A stretch of DNA of 64,000 nt from Buxus sempervirens. Lineage: Eukaryota; Streptophyta; Magnoliopsida; Buxales; Buxaceae. This document shows positions 12,565-24,100 of the stretch, piece by piece. The stretch is from NCBI GenBank assembly GCA_947561395.2, contig OX387183.1:2179883-2243882 (forward strand). Direction: 5' to 3'. The number at the start of each line of letters is the position of its first letter. Positions within the stretch are counted from its first letter, which is position 1. The position numbers were made by a program, and so were the translations under genes. The notes under the pieces are model-generated. The model ran no database searches and had not been told where the DNA came from. It saw nothing but the letters and a program-made list of their open reading frames with translations.

Positions 12565-13998
12565 ATGGCATCCTCATCCTCAGCCGAGAGAACCCGTTTC
12601 CCTAGGATAGAGAAGTGCGCCTGGGATACCCCCTGGATCCGTTCTTGGACAAGGCAGCTCCAAGGGAGTGAGCAGATTGAATGGGAGCACAAATACCACA
12701 TGGGACAGACTTTGTCCCTGTTAAATGTGCCAATTAACTGGGATATGATCCAAGCAGCCCTGCTTTTCTGGGATCCCCAGCTTTCAGTGTTTCGATTCGG
12801 GGTCAATGAGTTGACTCCCACAATTGAGGAATTTGACCTGTTCCTCCGATTCCGTGACTTAGGAGAACCCGCTAGGCCAAGTCTCAAAGAAAGTTACAAG
12901 AATGAAGCCTGTATTTTCTTTGGCCTCTCAAGGGGAGAATTTCAGACCTTAGGAGGTGACAAATCATTTACTCGGGTCTCTAAAACATTCCTAGCTGAGA
13001 AAATGAGAAACAAAAAGCAGGAAAGACCCCGGGCTTGGTTTGACACCTTCACCCTTGTGGTTCTGTCACAAATCTTCTTTCCAACTGGGGGAGACACCAT
13101 TAATTTGGCCCTCATGGAAATTGTGGATCAACTCAGGGCAGGATACCGAATCATGCCACTGATCCTAGCTCAACTGTTCCATTCCCTGACTTTGTCCAAA
13201 AACGGAACTCGGAGGTTTCAAGGGTGCGCTCCCCTTCTCCACATTTGGCTGCAAGACCACCTGATGGTGTCATTGCCTGTCAGTGCATATTACAAGGCAA
13301 CCGGAGACAACATCCATTGGTTGGCCCAAAGAGAGATCAAACCAGACCTACCCGCTCGTGAGGATTGGTTTAACCACTTTCTCCACTTGAAAGGAGAAAC
13401 GGACATTAGATGGTGGGGTACCTACAATATCCCCTACACCCCCATCATAGCTTTCAAGAAAAGAGAGGGGCTTTCCCTGATAGGACTCACCCATGCCGTG
13501 CCGTACTATCCGATTCGGGTTCTGAGACAGTTTGGGAAACCGCAGGGAATCCCGGTCAAGGATGACATGAGCAGTTTGATTGGTCCACTCACCAAGGGGT
13601 TAAGGACACAACTACTGGCGGAATGGAAGACAGTTTGCATATATCGAGAAGACGTCTTCATCGAATCACATTTTCGAGACTACGAGCAGTGGATAGCTCG
13701 GGAGTTCGGCCACGACGGCCCCCCACCTCTCCAGCCTATCGCTTCAAGCGACACTCCAGTTCCGCCCCCTAACACATATAGGGACAGGGTGGCCGAATTA
13801 CAGGAGACCCACTCCCGTATCCATTCAGCTTATGTGGATTCGGAACGGGAGAGTAGGCAGGCCAATACGGCCTTGCAACGTGAAATGGAATTAGTGCGCA
13901 AGCGCGCTGAGGAGGACCGACGTCTGCGGAACAAGCTTCTGCGAGCCTTGAGGAGGCAAGACGTGTCCTCCCACTATGATGATGACCAACCTAGCTAG
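12565..13998 (+). CDS. Ogre ORF1 protein (DUF7745-like, function unknown)
   Basis: The product is 477 residues from the start MASSSSAER. The frame is open 29 codons further upstream, but the Met at 12565 gives the MAS start also seen in the relative at 58997. It is the extra ORF found upstream of gag in Ogre-type elements. The globular part (about residues 15-350) contains FRFGVNELTPTIEEFDLFL, GCAPLLHIWLQDHL and YYPIRVLRQFGKPQGIP, blocks shared with the plant mobile-domain-like family usually labelled DUF7745. The C-terminal about 90 residues are charged and helical, probably a coiled coil. There is no frame damage. Its role in the retrotransposon cycle is unknown; nothing here identifies an enzyme. 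Confidence 0.85.
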   Translation: MASSSSAERTRFPRIEKCAWDTPWIRSWTRQLQGSEQIEWEHKYHMGQTLSLLNVPINWDMIQAALLFWDPQLSVFRFGVNELTPTIEEFDLFLRFRDLGEPARPSLKESYKNEACIFFGLSRGEFQTLGGDKSFTRVSKTFLAEKMRNKKQERPRAWFDTFTLVVLSQIFFPTGGDTINLALMEIVDQLRAGYRIMPLILAQLFHSLTLSKNGTRRFQGCAPLLHIWLQDHLMVSLPVSAYYKATGDNIHWLAQREIKPDLPAREDWFNHFLHLKGETDIRWWGTYNIPYTPIIAFKKREGLSLIGLTHAVPYYPIRVLRQFGKPQGIPVKDDMSSLIGPLTKGLRTQLLAEWKTVCIYREDVFIESHFRDYEQWIAREFGHDGPPPLQPIASSDTPVPPPNTYRDRVAELQETHSRIHSAYVDSERESRQANTALQREMELVRKRAEEDRRLRNKLLRALRRQDVSSHYDDDQPS

Positions 13999-14344
13999 AC
14001 TTTGGCTTTGTTGTATTTTGATGAGCATGATGATGTACTTTGTGCCGTGACAGCGCCTTTTGATTAAAGCATGAATTTATTTCTACTTTGCTACATATTG
14101 TGCAAACTTAATAAGAACAAGAGATAAAAGAATTAATTCCCTCCAATAGGGCAAATCGGTCTCCGACAGACCACCTCTCTCCAGATAATTGCAATGTGCT
14201 TGGTCGCTGCGACCACCTAATTCCTTTTGATTGCATCTCTCTCATTGAGATCGCAAAACCCATCAAGTGTTAAAAAACACCCGAGACTTTGAGCTCAGAT
14301 CACACCCGTTTGCATCTTTTCAAGATCAAAGCGGTCTAACCTGT
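13999..14344 (+). other. Spacer after ORF1
   Basis: Non-coding link between ORF1 and the repeat blocks. I see no gene in it. Confidence 0.5.
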
Positions 14345-14634
14345 GGGGCACCGAAACCACCGACGGATGAGTCGGATATTGGTGGAGGATCGTCCTGGCA
14401 TAGCCTACCCCTTTTAGTGATACCAAAGCCGCCGGTGATTGAATCGGAAATTGGCTGCGAAGCGTCCGGGTACTACTAGCCGAATTCTTGGGGCACCGAA
14501 ACCACCGACGGATGAGTCGGATATTGGTGGAGGATCGTCCTGGCATAGCCTACCCCTTTTAGTGATACCAAAGCCGTCGGTGATTGGATCGGAAATTGGC
14601 TGCGGAGCGTCCGGATACTACTAGCCGAATCTTT
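14345..14634. repeat. 145-bp tandem duplication
   Basis: Two nearly identical units of 145 bp begin GGGGCACCGAAACCACC at 14345 and 14490. A third diverged partial unit follows (about 14635-14690). Each unit contains two related words around GATGAGTCGGATATTGG and GATTGAATCGGAAATTGG. Related words recur on the far side of gag, at 19590 and 20215. Confidence 0.9.
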
Positions 14635-14785
14635 GTATCGCCGAGACCCCCGACGAGTGAGTCAGGATTTGGTTAAGGCAACCCTGAGTGCTGTTCTTCA
14701 GTCCCCTTTCTGAGACCTTGATTGGTCCAACCCTGTGATTCTGAGCTCAAACAAAACCCCTTAAATTGAAGGTTCTCTTTCCTTG

Positions 14786-15300
14786 CCTAAGCGACTAAAA
14801 TAGATCAGTTTCCAAAAATAGGGTTCTCTTTCCCAGTCGCTTCCAAGCGACTAAAATAGATCAGTCTTCAAAAATAGGGTTCTCTCTCCCAGTTGCCTAC
14901 GGGCAGCTAAAATAGATTTGGTTATTAGGGTTCTCTTTCCCAGTCACTTCCAAGCGACTAAAATAGATCAGTCTTCAAAAATAGGGTTCTCTCTCCCAGT
15001 TGCCTACGGGCAGCTAAAATAGATTTGGTTACTAGGGTTCTCTTTCCCAGTCGCCCCCGAGCGTCTAAAATAGATCAGTTTTCAAAAAATAGGGTTCTCT
15101 CTCCCAGTTGCTTACGGGCAGCTAAAATAGATTCGGTCATTAGGGTTCTCTTTCCCAGTCGCTTCCAAGCGACTAAAATAGATCAGTTTTTAAAAATAGG
15201 GTTCTCTTTCCCAGTCGCCTCCGAGCGTCTGAAATAGATCAGTTTTCAAAAATCAGGTTCTCTCCCCTTGTTACCTACGGGTAGCTAAAATAGATCAGTT
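14786..15300. repeat. Hairpin-bearing tandem array between ORF1 and gag
   Basis: About ten units of two alternating types start GGGTTCTCT. A 56-bp type carries the inverted repeat AGTCGC...GCGACT. A 51-bp type carries AGTTGCC...GGGCAGCT. Both are followed by TAAAATAGAT. Several pairs alternate as dimers of about 107 bp. Stem changes are sometimes paired and sometimes not. Confidence 0.9.
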
Positions 15301-15445
15301 AGGCGAAACATATCAGAAAACAAAATAAATCAGATAAAGTTGTGTGTTCATGCAAAACTGCACTAATGCTTGTTAACTGTCCCCCAGGTACCAAGAAAGT
15401 GCTTGCAGAAGTCCATACCTGTTAAGATCAAGGAAAAGGCCCGAT

Positions 15446-16855
15446 ATGGACCAACAAGGAGAGCAGGCACCGCCGGGGCAACACTTGGCAGAATCTGGCC
15501 ATGGGCCAGCAGTGAATGAGATGCAACAGCGAATCGACGGCATGGGGTCCGTCATCCAGGAGCTAATGGCAGAACTAAGAGTGCTAAAGCAAGTTCCACC
15601 CGCAGTGCCGGCCACCCAGCCGCCACAGCCACCACAAGCAGAGATGGCACCACCACTATACCCGGGGCATCCTCCTCCCGAGGCACCACCACAGCCACCT
15701 CTAGCGGCGCCTTTCCCCATCATACAGCAGGATCAGTTTGCACCGGCTCAACCGGGGCAGGATGACGAAGACTGGTACAGAACTCAGGAAGTGCAGTTTG
15801 AAGGAAAATTGGCAACAGTAAGAGAAGAAAACAGGGCAGAAATGGCCACCATGAGAGAACTCCTCAAGCAGATCCAACCCAGTACAGTGCAGAACGAGGC
15901 TACACTCGAAAGCCTCTGCTTCTTTTCGGACATCCAGCTCCCAACTAAGTTCAAATGTCCTGAGCTACATCAATTCGATGGCACGGGTTGCCCACTGAAC
16001 CACCTAAGAGCATATTCTGGCGACATGTGCCAGTATGCCAAGGAAGAACAGATCATGGTACAGTTATTCCAGAGGTCGTTGACTGACGCGGCTTACTCTT
16101 GGTTTTTGAGTCTGGATAAAATCAAAATTAAGACGTGGAACGATTTGGCCGCCGTGTTCATCCAACGGTATCGTCTGAATAGCCAAATGGTTCAAACCCG
16201 GGCAGAATTGCAAAGGTTGTCAAGAAGGAATAGCGAGTCTGTAGGAGACTACGCTAAAAGATGGATGAAACTAGCAAGTGTGGTGCAACCCCCGCTCCTT
16301 GAACAAGAACAAACTTCTCTATTCATCCCATCGCTGGGGCAACCATACTTCACCATGTTGTTAGGACAGTGTGCCGCGAACTTCACCGACCTAATCATGG
16401 CGGCAGGCAGGATCGAAGATGCTGTTAGGGATGGAAAGATAAGAGGCCCCATGACAGAATCCTCCCAGGGGGCGAAAGAAGGCAGAAGATATGAAGGAAC
16501 GATCAACCAGGTCCGATCTGCCAAGCGCAAGAGAGGAAGTGACCGTCCCCATGCCAGTGTCGCCCTGGCTCGGCTAAAAGAGCCTCTGACCAAGGAAGGA
16601 AGAAAGAACCGTGTGTTTACACAGCTCCCATATACCCTGGCAGAAATACTGCCCACCTTGTTGCAAGAAGGACACCTGGGGCAGGTTCCACCAAATAAAA
16701 GGGCGTCCGCGAGTAAAGGGTATGACCCAGCCAAGGCATGCGGTTACCATAAAGGGGCACCGGGGCATGATACTGAGGAATGTTGGAGCCTTCGTCATGC
16801 AGTCCAAGATCTTCTTGAAGCTGGGGAACTCAAAATCGATCCTCCGTTGGATTAA
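15446..16855 (+). CDS. gag: Ogre Gag polyprotein
   Basis: The 469-residue Gag would form the virus-like particle and bind element RNA. In order it has an acidic/Gln-rich N-terminus, a Pro-rich stretch (about 45-95), a short coiled coil (about 115-150), and the Ty3-type retrotransposon gag domain. That domain (about 165-330) contains FDGTGCPLNHLRAY, AAYSWFLSLDKIKIKTWNDL and VFIQRYRLN. A basic region follows, then one Cys/His knuckle C432-H435-H441-C446 (CGYHKGAPGHDTEEC). The same CxYH...GH...C end is usual in Tat/Ogre Gag. The frame is intact and stops in LKIDPPLD. In complete Ogre elements pro-pol follows; here it is absent. Confidence 0.95.
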   Translation: MDQQGEQAPPGQHLAESGHGPAVNEMQQRIDGMGSVIQELMAELRVLKQVPPAVPATQPPQPPQAEMAPPLYPGHPPPEAPPQPPLAAPFPIIQQDQFAPAQPGQDDEDWYRTQEVQFEGKLATVREENRAEMATMRELLKQIQPSTVQNEATLESLCFFSDIQLPTKFKCPELHQFDGTGCPLNHLRAYSGDMCQYAKEEQIMVQLFQRSLTDAAYSWFLSLDKIKIKTWNDLAAVFIQRYRLNSQMVQTRAELQRLSRRNSESVGDYAKRWMKLASVVQPPLLEQEQTSLFIPSLGQPYFTMLLGQCAANFTDLIMAAGRIEDAVRDGKIRGPMTESSQGAKEGRRYEGTINQVRSAKRKRGSDRPHASVALARLKEPLTKEGRKNRVFTQLPYTLAEILPTLLQEGHLGQVPPNKRASASKGYDPAKACGYHKGAPGHDTEECWSLRHAVQDLLEAGELKIDPPLD

Positions 16856-18806
16856 AAAATCTCGGAATATGCAACTGAATCCCAAGAAAGCTGATTCGCA
16901 TCGGCCACCCCTTGCATAGTTTGCTGCTCTCTTTTATTTATCTTTTTCTTTTCATTTTAATTTTGAACTTGATAACATGTTTGTTTTGCAAACTCATGAA
17001 ACCTTTTGGAAAATCACTAAAGTGTTCGACCACACCAAGGCATGACCGTGATCTCAGGACAAACCTGAACACTCGAATTTGACAAATGGAACGTGCCAAA
17101 CAGCACAAACTGTGTGGGTCTCAACATAGCTAAGGGATCCCCCCAACATCACATTTGAAACCTACCGTGCCAAACAAAAGGGCAAGTTGTGATACAGGAG
17201 AAAAAGAAAAAAAGAAAGGGCAAGGCGCCCCATACCAGTCAAGGGTCACTGACATAATCCAGGAACAATGATTTCAATGAAGTGATGAGAGGCCATTTTT
17301 TGGTTAAGATACTTCAAATAAATTCCGCTAGTTAAACGTGTTGAGCTTGATCGTCTCATTTCTAACCCACGTTATGTCTAGCCACCCCAAACTGGGGTAA
17401 AGTCAAAAAGTCAAAAAGCAAAAACAAAAAAAAATAAATAAAATTGATGAACAAAGAAGAAGAATGGCTATCGAGCCAGCTAATCATGCAAAAGTAATTA
17501 AGTGTTACATTCTCTGTGAAAGGAAGAAAGGCCATCCTTGATCTCCTCCAAAAATCATCTGACACCAGATGAAACCCTAGCAAAACACTTTGAGCCTAAC
17601 AATTCCTTCATTTAACCTACCATGTCCTGTCTCCAAAACTGGGGCATAAAAGACTTGTACGGTCAGAGACGCAAAGAGGAGGAAGGTGGAGATAGGACAA
17701 AGTGAAAAGCACCCTAAGAACAAAGGGGACAGAAGTAAGGAATGGAGAGAGCCCCCAGAAAGCAAGAACTCCAAGAAAGAACTGGGGGGGCAGTCCCTCG
17801 AAAGAAAAGAAAAAAGAAGAGAACAAATGCCGGGGAAAACCCCGAGGGCAAGAATCAAGAATTGGGGCAGAATACCCAAGAAAGAAGGGAAAGAAAGAAA
17901 AGAACGAAAATGAAAAAAATAAGAAGAAGCTAATCAGAGTTGAGTATAAAGTTACAGGAACAAAGGTGAAGCGAGCCCTAACAAAAAAGGGTGTACAGGA
18001 CATGGCTTAACCCATGCGTCAATTTCGAGCCTTCGTACCCTTTCTTTTGAACCCTTGAGCCCAGCCTACATTTCGTCCTACTATGAAGTCCTTTTTGATT
18101 GCAGAGAATGTAACATCGAATCTTGGGCAAGCTGGCAATGACAGAACCATAAAAGACAGAGAAGAACTTTGGCTAGACATAATGGTTACCCATAGAGTGA
18201 AGCTGTATAGGGTTTGAGCCTGTTTATCCTTCATTTCTAAACACTGGAAACAAAGCCTACATTTCGTCCTACGGATAAGTCCTCTCTGATCATTGTGTGT
18301 CATGATCCATGGAAATTGTCAGGGCCCTAAAACTGGGGTGGGGCACCAAACCCAAATGAGAGAATCAATCAAAGAAAAAATCCCTTACACAACCCCCAAC
18401 CAAGGGTAGGGGAAAAGGAGAAAGAAAAAGAGAGAGAGAAAATCAAAGAAAAACCAGGGCGGGGTAGTACCAAAGAAACCCCCTGAACCCGAAATAACTC
18501 CCCTCATTTCCAACAGGGGCATGCCATTGAAGGCCAAAATGTTGAGACACCTACAGGGAGTGCCAGATGGCACATTTTCCTAAGTCTAAATGAGAGTGTC
18601 AGGTGACTGACCCAAAGATTACTGGTCCCGCCATGGACCCACTTCTGGAAGAAAAATCCGGACATTTGGTGAATCCCCAAAAGGTTTCAACAAAGGAGAA
18701 ATTACTTGAATTGGCACATAATTTTGCATAAAACAAATAAATTCTAATTGACTAAATTTCACTTGAACTTCTACAGGTACTAACAAAATTTGAGACAGGC
18801 AGAAAA
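16856..18806 (+). other. Ogre region where pol is missing
   Basis: No protease, RT, RNase H or integrase motif is visible in any frame. The region is A/purine-rich, especially 17690-17935 and 18400-18450, giving long Lys/Glu-rich or, in antisense, Phe/Leu-rich spurious frames. Two related blocks of about 25 bp containing CTACATTTCGTCCTA occur near 18065 and 18257. Confidence 0.7.
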
Positions 18807-19560
18807 GCCATCACGGCGTATTCACACGCTGATGCGCAAAAGAACCGTCACCGTGTATTCACACATGGGACGAAGAAAAGCCATCACGGCGTATTCACAC
18901 GTTGATGCGCAAAAGAACCGTCACCGTGTATTCACACATGGGACGAAGAAAAGCCATCACGGCGTATTCACACGTTGATGCGCAAAAGAACCGTCACCGT
19001 GTATTCACACATGGGACGAAGAAAAGCCATCACGGCGTATTCACACGCTGATGCGCAAAAGAACCGTCACCGTGTATTCACACATGGGACGAAGAAAAGC
19101 CATCACGGCGTATTCACACGTTGATGCGCAAAAGAACCGTCACCGTGTATTCACACATGGGACGCAGAAAAGCCATCACTGCGTATTCACACGCTGATGC
19201 GCAAAAGAACCGTCACCGTGTATTCACACATGGGACGAAGAAAAGCCATCACGGCGTATTCACACGTTGATGCGCAAAAGAACCGTCACCGTGTATTCAC
19301 ACATGGGACGCAGAAAAGCCATCACTGCGTATTCACACGCTGAGGCGCAAAAGAATCATCACCGTGTATTCACACATGGGACGCAGAAAAGCCATCACGG
19401 CGTATTCACACGCTGATGCGCAAAAGAACCGTCACCGTGTATTCACACATGGGACGCAGAAAAGCCATCACTGCGTATTCACACGCTGATGCGCAAGAAC
19501 CGTCACCGTGTATTCACACACGGGACGCAGAAAGAGTCATCACAGTGTATTCACACATCG
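18807..19560. repeat. 73-bp tandem repeat array in Ogre 3' region
   Basis: About ten units with a 73-bp period (starts at 18807, 18880, 18953 and on) are each made of two half-units. One contains CGTGTATTCACACATGGGAC, the other GCGTATTCACACG followed by TGATGCGCAAAAG. 73 is not a multiple of three, so the reading frames that run through it are accidental. Degenerate copies recur at 19949-20190. Ogre/Tat 3' regions are known to carry such arrays. Confidence 0.95.
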
Positions 19561-19679
19561 GTTGACCAAGTTTATGAAGCCAAAGCCACTGGCGAATGAG
19601 TCAGAGATTGGGGAAGGCAACTTTGAATGCAATCAAGAAAGAAAAAGAAATTACCAAGTCAGAATAAGTAATGGGCAAA

Positions 19680-20530
19680 GACAGAAGGGAGCAAGAAGCC
19701 TCCAAAATTTGAAGACAGAATGGAGCGAGGAGCCTCCAACAAAAAAATTGATTGAAGAATTAAGGAGCAAGGCGTCTCCCAAAAAAAAATTGAATTTGAA
19801 GACAGAATGGAGCGAGGAGCCTCCAACAAAAAATTTGATTGGAGAATTAGGGAGCAAAGCGTCTCCCAAAAAATTGAATTTGAAGACAGAATTGTGCAAA
19901 GAGCCTCCAAGACTTAAAAACAAAAGGAGCAAGGCATCTCCAAGAAAATCGTCACCGTGTATTCCCACATGGGACGCAGAAGAGCCATCACTGCGTATTC
20001 ACACGCTGAGGCAAGAAAAGTCATCGCTGCGTATTCACACGCTGATGCAGGAAAACCGTCACCGTGTATTCACACATGGGACGCAGAAAAGTCATCACTG
20101 CGTATTCACACGCTGATGCAAGAAAATGTCACCGTGTATTCACACATGGGACGCCAAAGGAGTCATCACAGTGTATTCACACATTGGTTGGCAGAATCTT
20201 GTGAAACCAAAGCCGTTGACAGATGAGTCAGAGATAGGCAGAGGCAGCTTCAGAGACAACCGAGACAAAGAAAAGAATGAGCAAAAGACTAAAGGAGCAA
20301 GGCGACTCCGAACCACCAGGAGCAAGGCGACTCCCACATCTGAAATCCCTAAGGAGCAAGGCGTCTCCCACCATTTGAATGACACGGAAATGTGTCCCTC
20401 AGGAGCAAAGCGACTCCCACTTTTGTCCTAAGGAGCAAGGCACCTCCCACATCTAAATGGCACAGGAATGTGTCCTCATGGAGTACAGCATTTCCAAATG
20501 CTGAAGGACACAGCGTCTCCAGAACAAAGT
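19680..20530. repeat. GGAGCAAGGCGACTCC-type short repeats
   Basis: Two blocks are built on GGAG...CTCC inverted words. At 19680-19945 they are GGAGCGAGGAGCCTCC and GGAGCAAGGCGTCTCC types within units of about 90 bp. At 20290-20450 they are GGAGCAAGGCGACTCC types. The exact GGCGACTCC core equals nine bases of the tRNA-Arg primer complement. Confidence 0.85.
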
Positions 20531-21185
20531 GTCTCTGCAAGATGGAACAAGTTGTCCCCCATTTCTGGAAACGACAGAGAATCAAGACATGAAGAAGAAT
20601 GAGCGTAAATGAAGATATCATCGGGCAAGATGGCCCTTTTGTAATTTTTGATTTCACACTTTTGTAAATAGATTAGAGCAGGTGTGTGAGCCCCCTCTGA
20701 GGCACTGGACAGCGCTGGAAGCACCTCCCCACCAACAGCAGCTCCTCCTCCACTCTTCATTCCTCTTTCCTCCATTCGGTCCGCAGCCTAACTCAACCCT
20801 TGGCCGCCACAAGAAAAATAAGCTTCAAATAAAAGACACAAAAGGAATCAAAAGTCTGAAGTCACCCAAAAGCTTTAATGGAACAAACAAAAAGGAAAGA
20901 ATATTGCCAAGTGTCTGGCATCAACGCCGAAACAGGTTGGCGAGCTCAAGTCCAATCTAATCTCTTTCAAACTTAAATCAAATGCTGAAGAGTTGCCCTA
21001 CGAAAACCCGAAGGAAAAGGGTAAGGAAACTCCGAAGCCAAGGAGTGACGCCACATGATTTGGCCGCTTCCCTTTCAAAATGAAAATTTCAAGGGACTTA
21101 GCTCGTCGACCGTGTCGACAGAAATGCCAGGCGCAAAAACGAGATTCTTTTTCTCTTTGCCGTTCATCCGCAAGGTGACTCCGGC

Positions 21186-21198
21186 AAAGAGGGGCAGC
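21186..21198 (+). other. Polypurine tract
   Basis: AAAGAGGGGCAGC directly abuts the TG of the 3' LTR, the expected plus-strand primer position. Confidence 0.85.
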
Positions 21199-24100
21199 TG
21201 TAAGCACCTCATTTTTGCGCTCCCGAAAAGCCAGAAATGCAAAACCCGGCTAAAAAGTCAAACCCTGAGGGGTGGAAAGTTGACCTTTTAATCAGATAAA
21301 ATTTGGCCACCTTGTTTCATCCCATTGGATAGAGAATCTCGACACGGTTCCAACGCAACTGAGTTTGCTGGAATCGGAGTCCGGATGAGGGTTCTGCGGG
21401 CGGTCAAACTTAAGGATGAGCCGAAAGTTGACTTTTCCTTGAATTCCGTGCCAAGTGCTTAACCCTATGTCATTGAATAGAGGGCTCCAATACGAGTTCA
21501 ACGCAATTGAGTTTGCTCAAATCGGAGATCATATGAAAGAGATATGAGCTGTCGAAGTTTCTGGGCGGCAAATGCCGGAAACTGCACACGTGGCGCGGAA
21601 ATTGCACACGTGGCAGCCAACGCATCAAAATATCTCGGGGACTAAATCTTGAATATCCAAAAATCTCAAGGACTAAACAAAAATTCGTACGGGGCAATCC
21701 GTAGATATCCAAAAGTGTCAAATCGGTCGAATCGGTCGAATCGGTCGAATCGGTCAAGTCGAAGGGCAAATCCGTAATTTTTCGATTTGTATCCGGCATT
21801 TAATGCCGGATACACGTGCCCCTATGTATATCCGGACTCCAAGGCCGGATACAAAGATTTGCTCGGCGAGATTCGCGCCGATTCTCCGACAAATTCGCGG
21901 CGGAATTAAATTTTGGCAATTATTATGTTTTGTATCCGGCCTTCAAGACCGGATACACATGAGGCTTAGTGTATCCAGCCTTGGAGGCCGGATACACATG
22001 ATATATAGTGTATCCGGACTCCAAGTCCGGATACATTAAAATTGTTATAAAAGGGGGCAGCAGCCCCCTTTCCAAGGGTTGGCTGATTGCACCCTTCTTG
22101 GACCTGCTTTGCCCCCTTTTGCCTCTCCGAACCAGCCTCTTTCCAACCCTCCTTGGCCCTCCATAACCTCATCACTCCATCCCCAAGGCTACAAAAACCC
22201 AAGCCCTCTTCTTCCTCTGCTGTTCCTTGTTGAAACAAGGAGAGGTGGATTGCTGCAGAAGTGAAGTTTGAACATCTGGGTGCTCTCCAGTTGCTGTCCA
22301 AGCCAAAGAAGGTGCCCCCACCTTGCAAGGAAGTGTAGGAACACTCAGGTATCACTCCTCATCATATTGTATCCATCATATGTTAAATCTAGATTTTTCT
22401 GTGGAATTTTGTTAAGTTGGTCATCTCCCATTGCATGAACCTGCCCTAGGCTTTGTCTTGCATGTGATTTGCCTTGTTCCTTGGGTAACATGGAGGTCTC
22501 TCAAGGTGAGAGAGACCTCGTGCACAACCTCATAAAAATATGGTAGCGCCGGCCACCCCATTGGAGGCCAACGAGCTTTGCGGTTTTGGGAATCCTTGGG
22601 GATTCAGTAGGGAGGAGTTTGTTCCCCCATAATTCATCTCATGTATCCCTACGTAAGCCCCCCTCTCTTCCCCTTCTCTGAATATTCGATAGGTTGAGCA
22701 TGAGTCTTAGGCCCATACATTGCTAAGATATGTAGGGAATGCGTGTTAGAGTACGATCTCCATTGTCCTTTTCACATGCATATGGCTGTCTTTGGCATCT
22801 TTTCTTTTTTGCTATTTTCCGCTTCTCGTATGCATGTGGACTTGTGGTTTTCGGCAGCCCTTTTCCTATTGAACCTTTGCTGGAAAATGCTATCACATGA
22901 GGATGCATGCCAATGCCATGTTTTCATTATTTCTCAAAGCTTGCTATTTCCTTTTGAGTATATGCATGTAAGTATGCTCCTAGTACCCCTGCGACTACTC
23001 CATGCTGGACCATGCAAGGGGCTGTGGGGAACAACAATGGCCCCAAGCCCCATTTGTCTTGCTCGAAAGACCCCAAAAATGGGCCAAAGGAAACCTTTCA
23101 CCCAATCTGAACCAAGGTGGGCCTGCCCAGGGGCCCACATGACCTGCAGGAACCCCTGGGAACCCCCTGGAGGTCACCCCCACTGCCGAAAGACCAAAAA
23201 AGGCCATTCCAGGGTGATCCGACAACTCAGGCCGGATCACCTGAGGCCTTAGCATATCCGGTCATCAAGGCCGGATAACCTAGGGCCCCTGTGTATCCGG
23301 CCACTCTGGCCGGATCACCTGCAGACCATGTGTATCCGGTCTGAGTTGCCGGATACACCCAGAAAGTGTATTTTGTGCATTGTTTGATCCTTGACCGAAT
23401 TTTTGAGTGATTTGAACCATAACCAATTGAACCAATAGGGTTTCCGGGCCACCCGGAAACCCAAGATGGGACTGAGACCAACCGGTCTAACTTGGCACAC
23501 TCGTGGGCCTTCCAACGGGGCCCACCAAGCCCAATGAACACCAAAGCATGCAACTTAAGCAAGATTAATTGAAATTAACCGATCTAATCGGATGGGCCAA
23601 ACCCAATGCGGCCCACCCGCGCCTTGTAATGTGAAATGAGTGCATGAACTGCATGGTTTGGCCGAGACCAAGGGCTAGGGTCTGTCGGGCCCGCTAGAAG
23701 CCCGTTAACCGAACCGAGTTAGGGTGCAAGCCCTAACCTCCAAGGAACTGGGCTTTCAAGCCCCAACGTCTGGATCACGGGCCCCAAGCCCAGTGACCAG
23801 CCCACTTTGGCAAGATTAAAATAAGATAACATAAAATCACTTGGCCACCATGGGGGCCCACCAAAGGGGCCCACAAACCAATCCGGCCCACCACTGGCAT
23901 GAAAACCACTTAAGCTTCAAACTTGAACCTTAATAAAAAACCAACTCATTATCCAAAGCCCACAGGGCCTCCTAGGGTTAGATGGAGGCCCACCAAGGGC
24001 ACACGGGCCAACCTAAGCCCAACAAGGACACCGGTTGGGCCTTCCAACGGGGCCCACCCCAAACAGACCCAGATCAATCAAAGTTAAGCAGAACAAGATA

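Noticed and set aside
17686-18010. Lys/Glu-rich plus-strand ORFs
   Set aside because: Low-complexity purine-rich sequence gives overlapping frames of the same composition in all three phases.
18807-19560. CRISPR-like regular repeat array
   Set aside because: The units are contiguous tandem repeats of 73 bp without unique spacers, inside a plant retrotransposon.
19508-20116. 202-codon plus-strand ORF
   Set aside because: It runs through tandem repeats and repeat-derived words, with no homology and no conserved frame between units.
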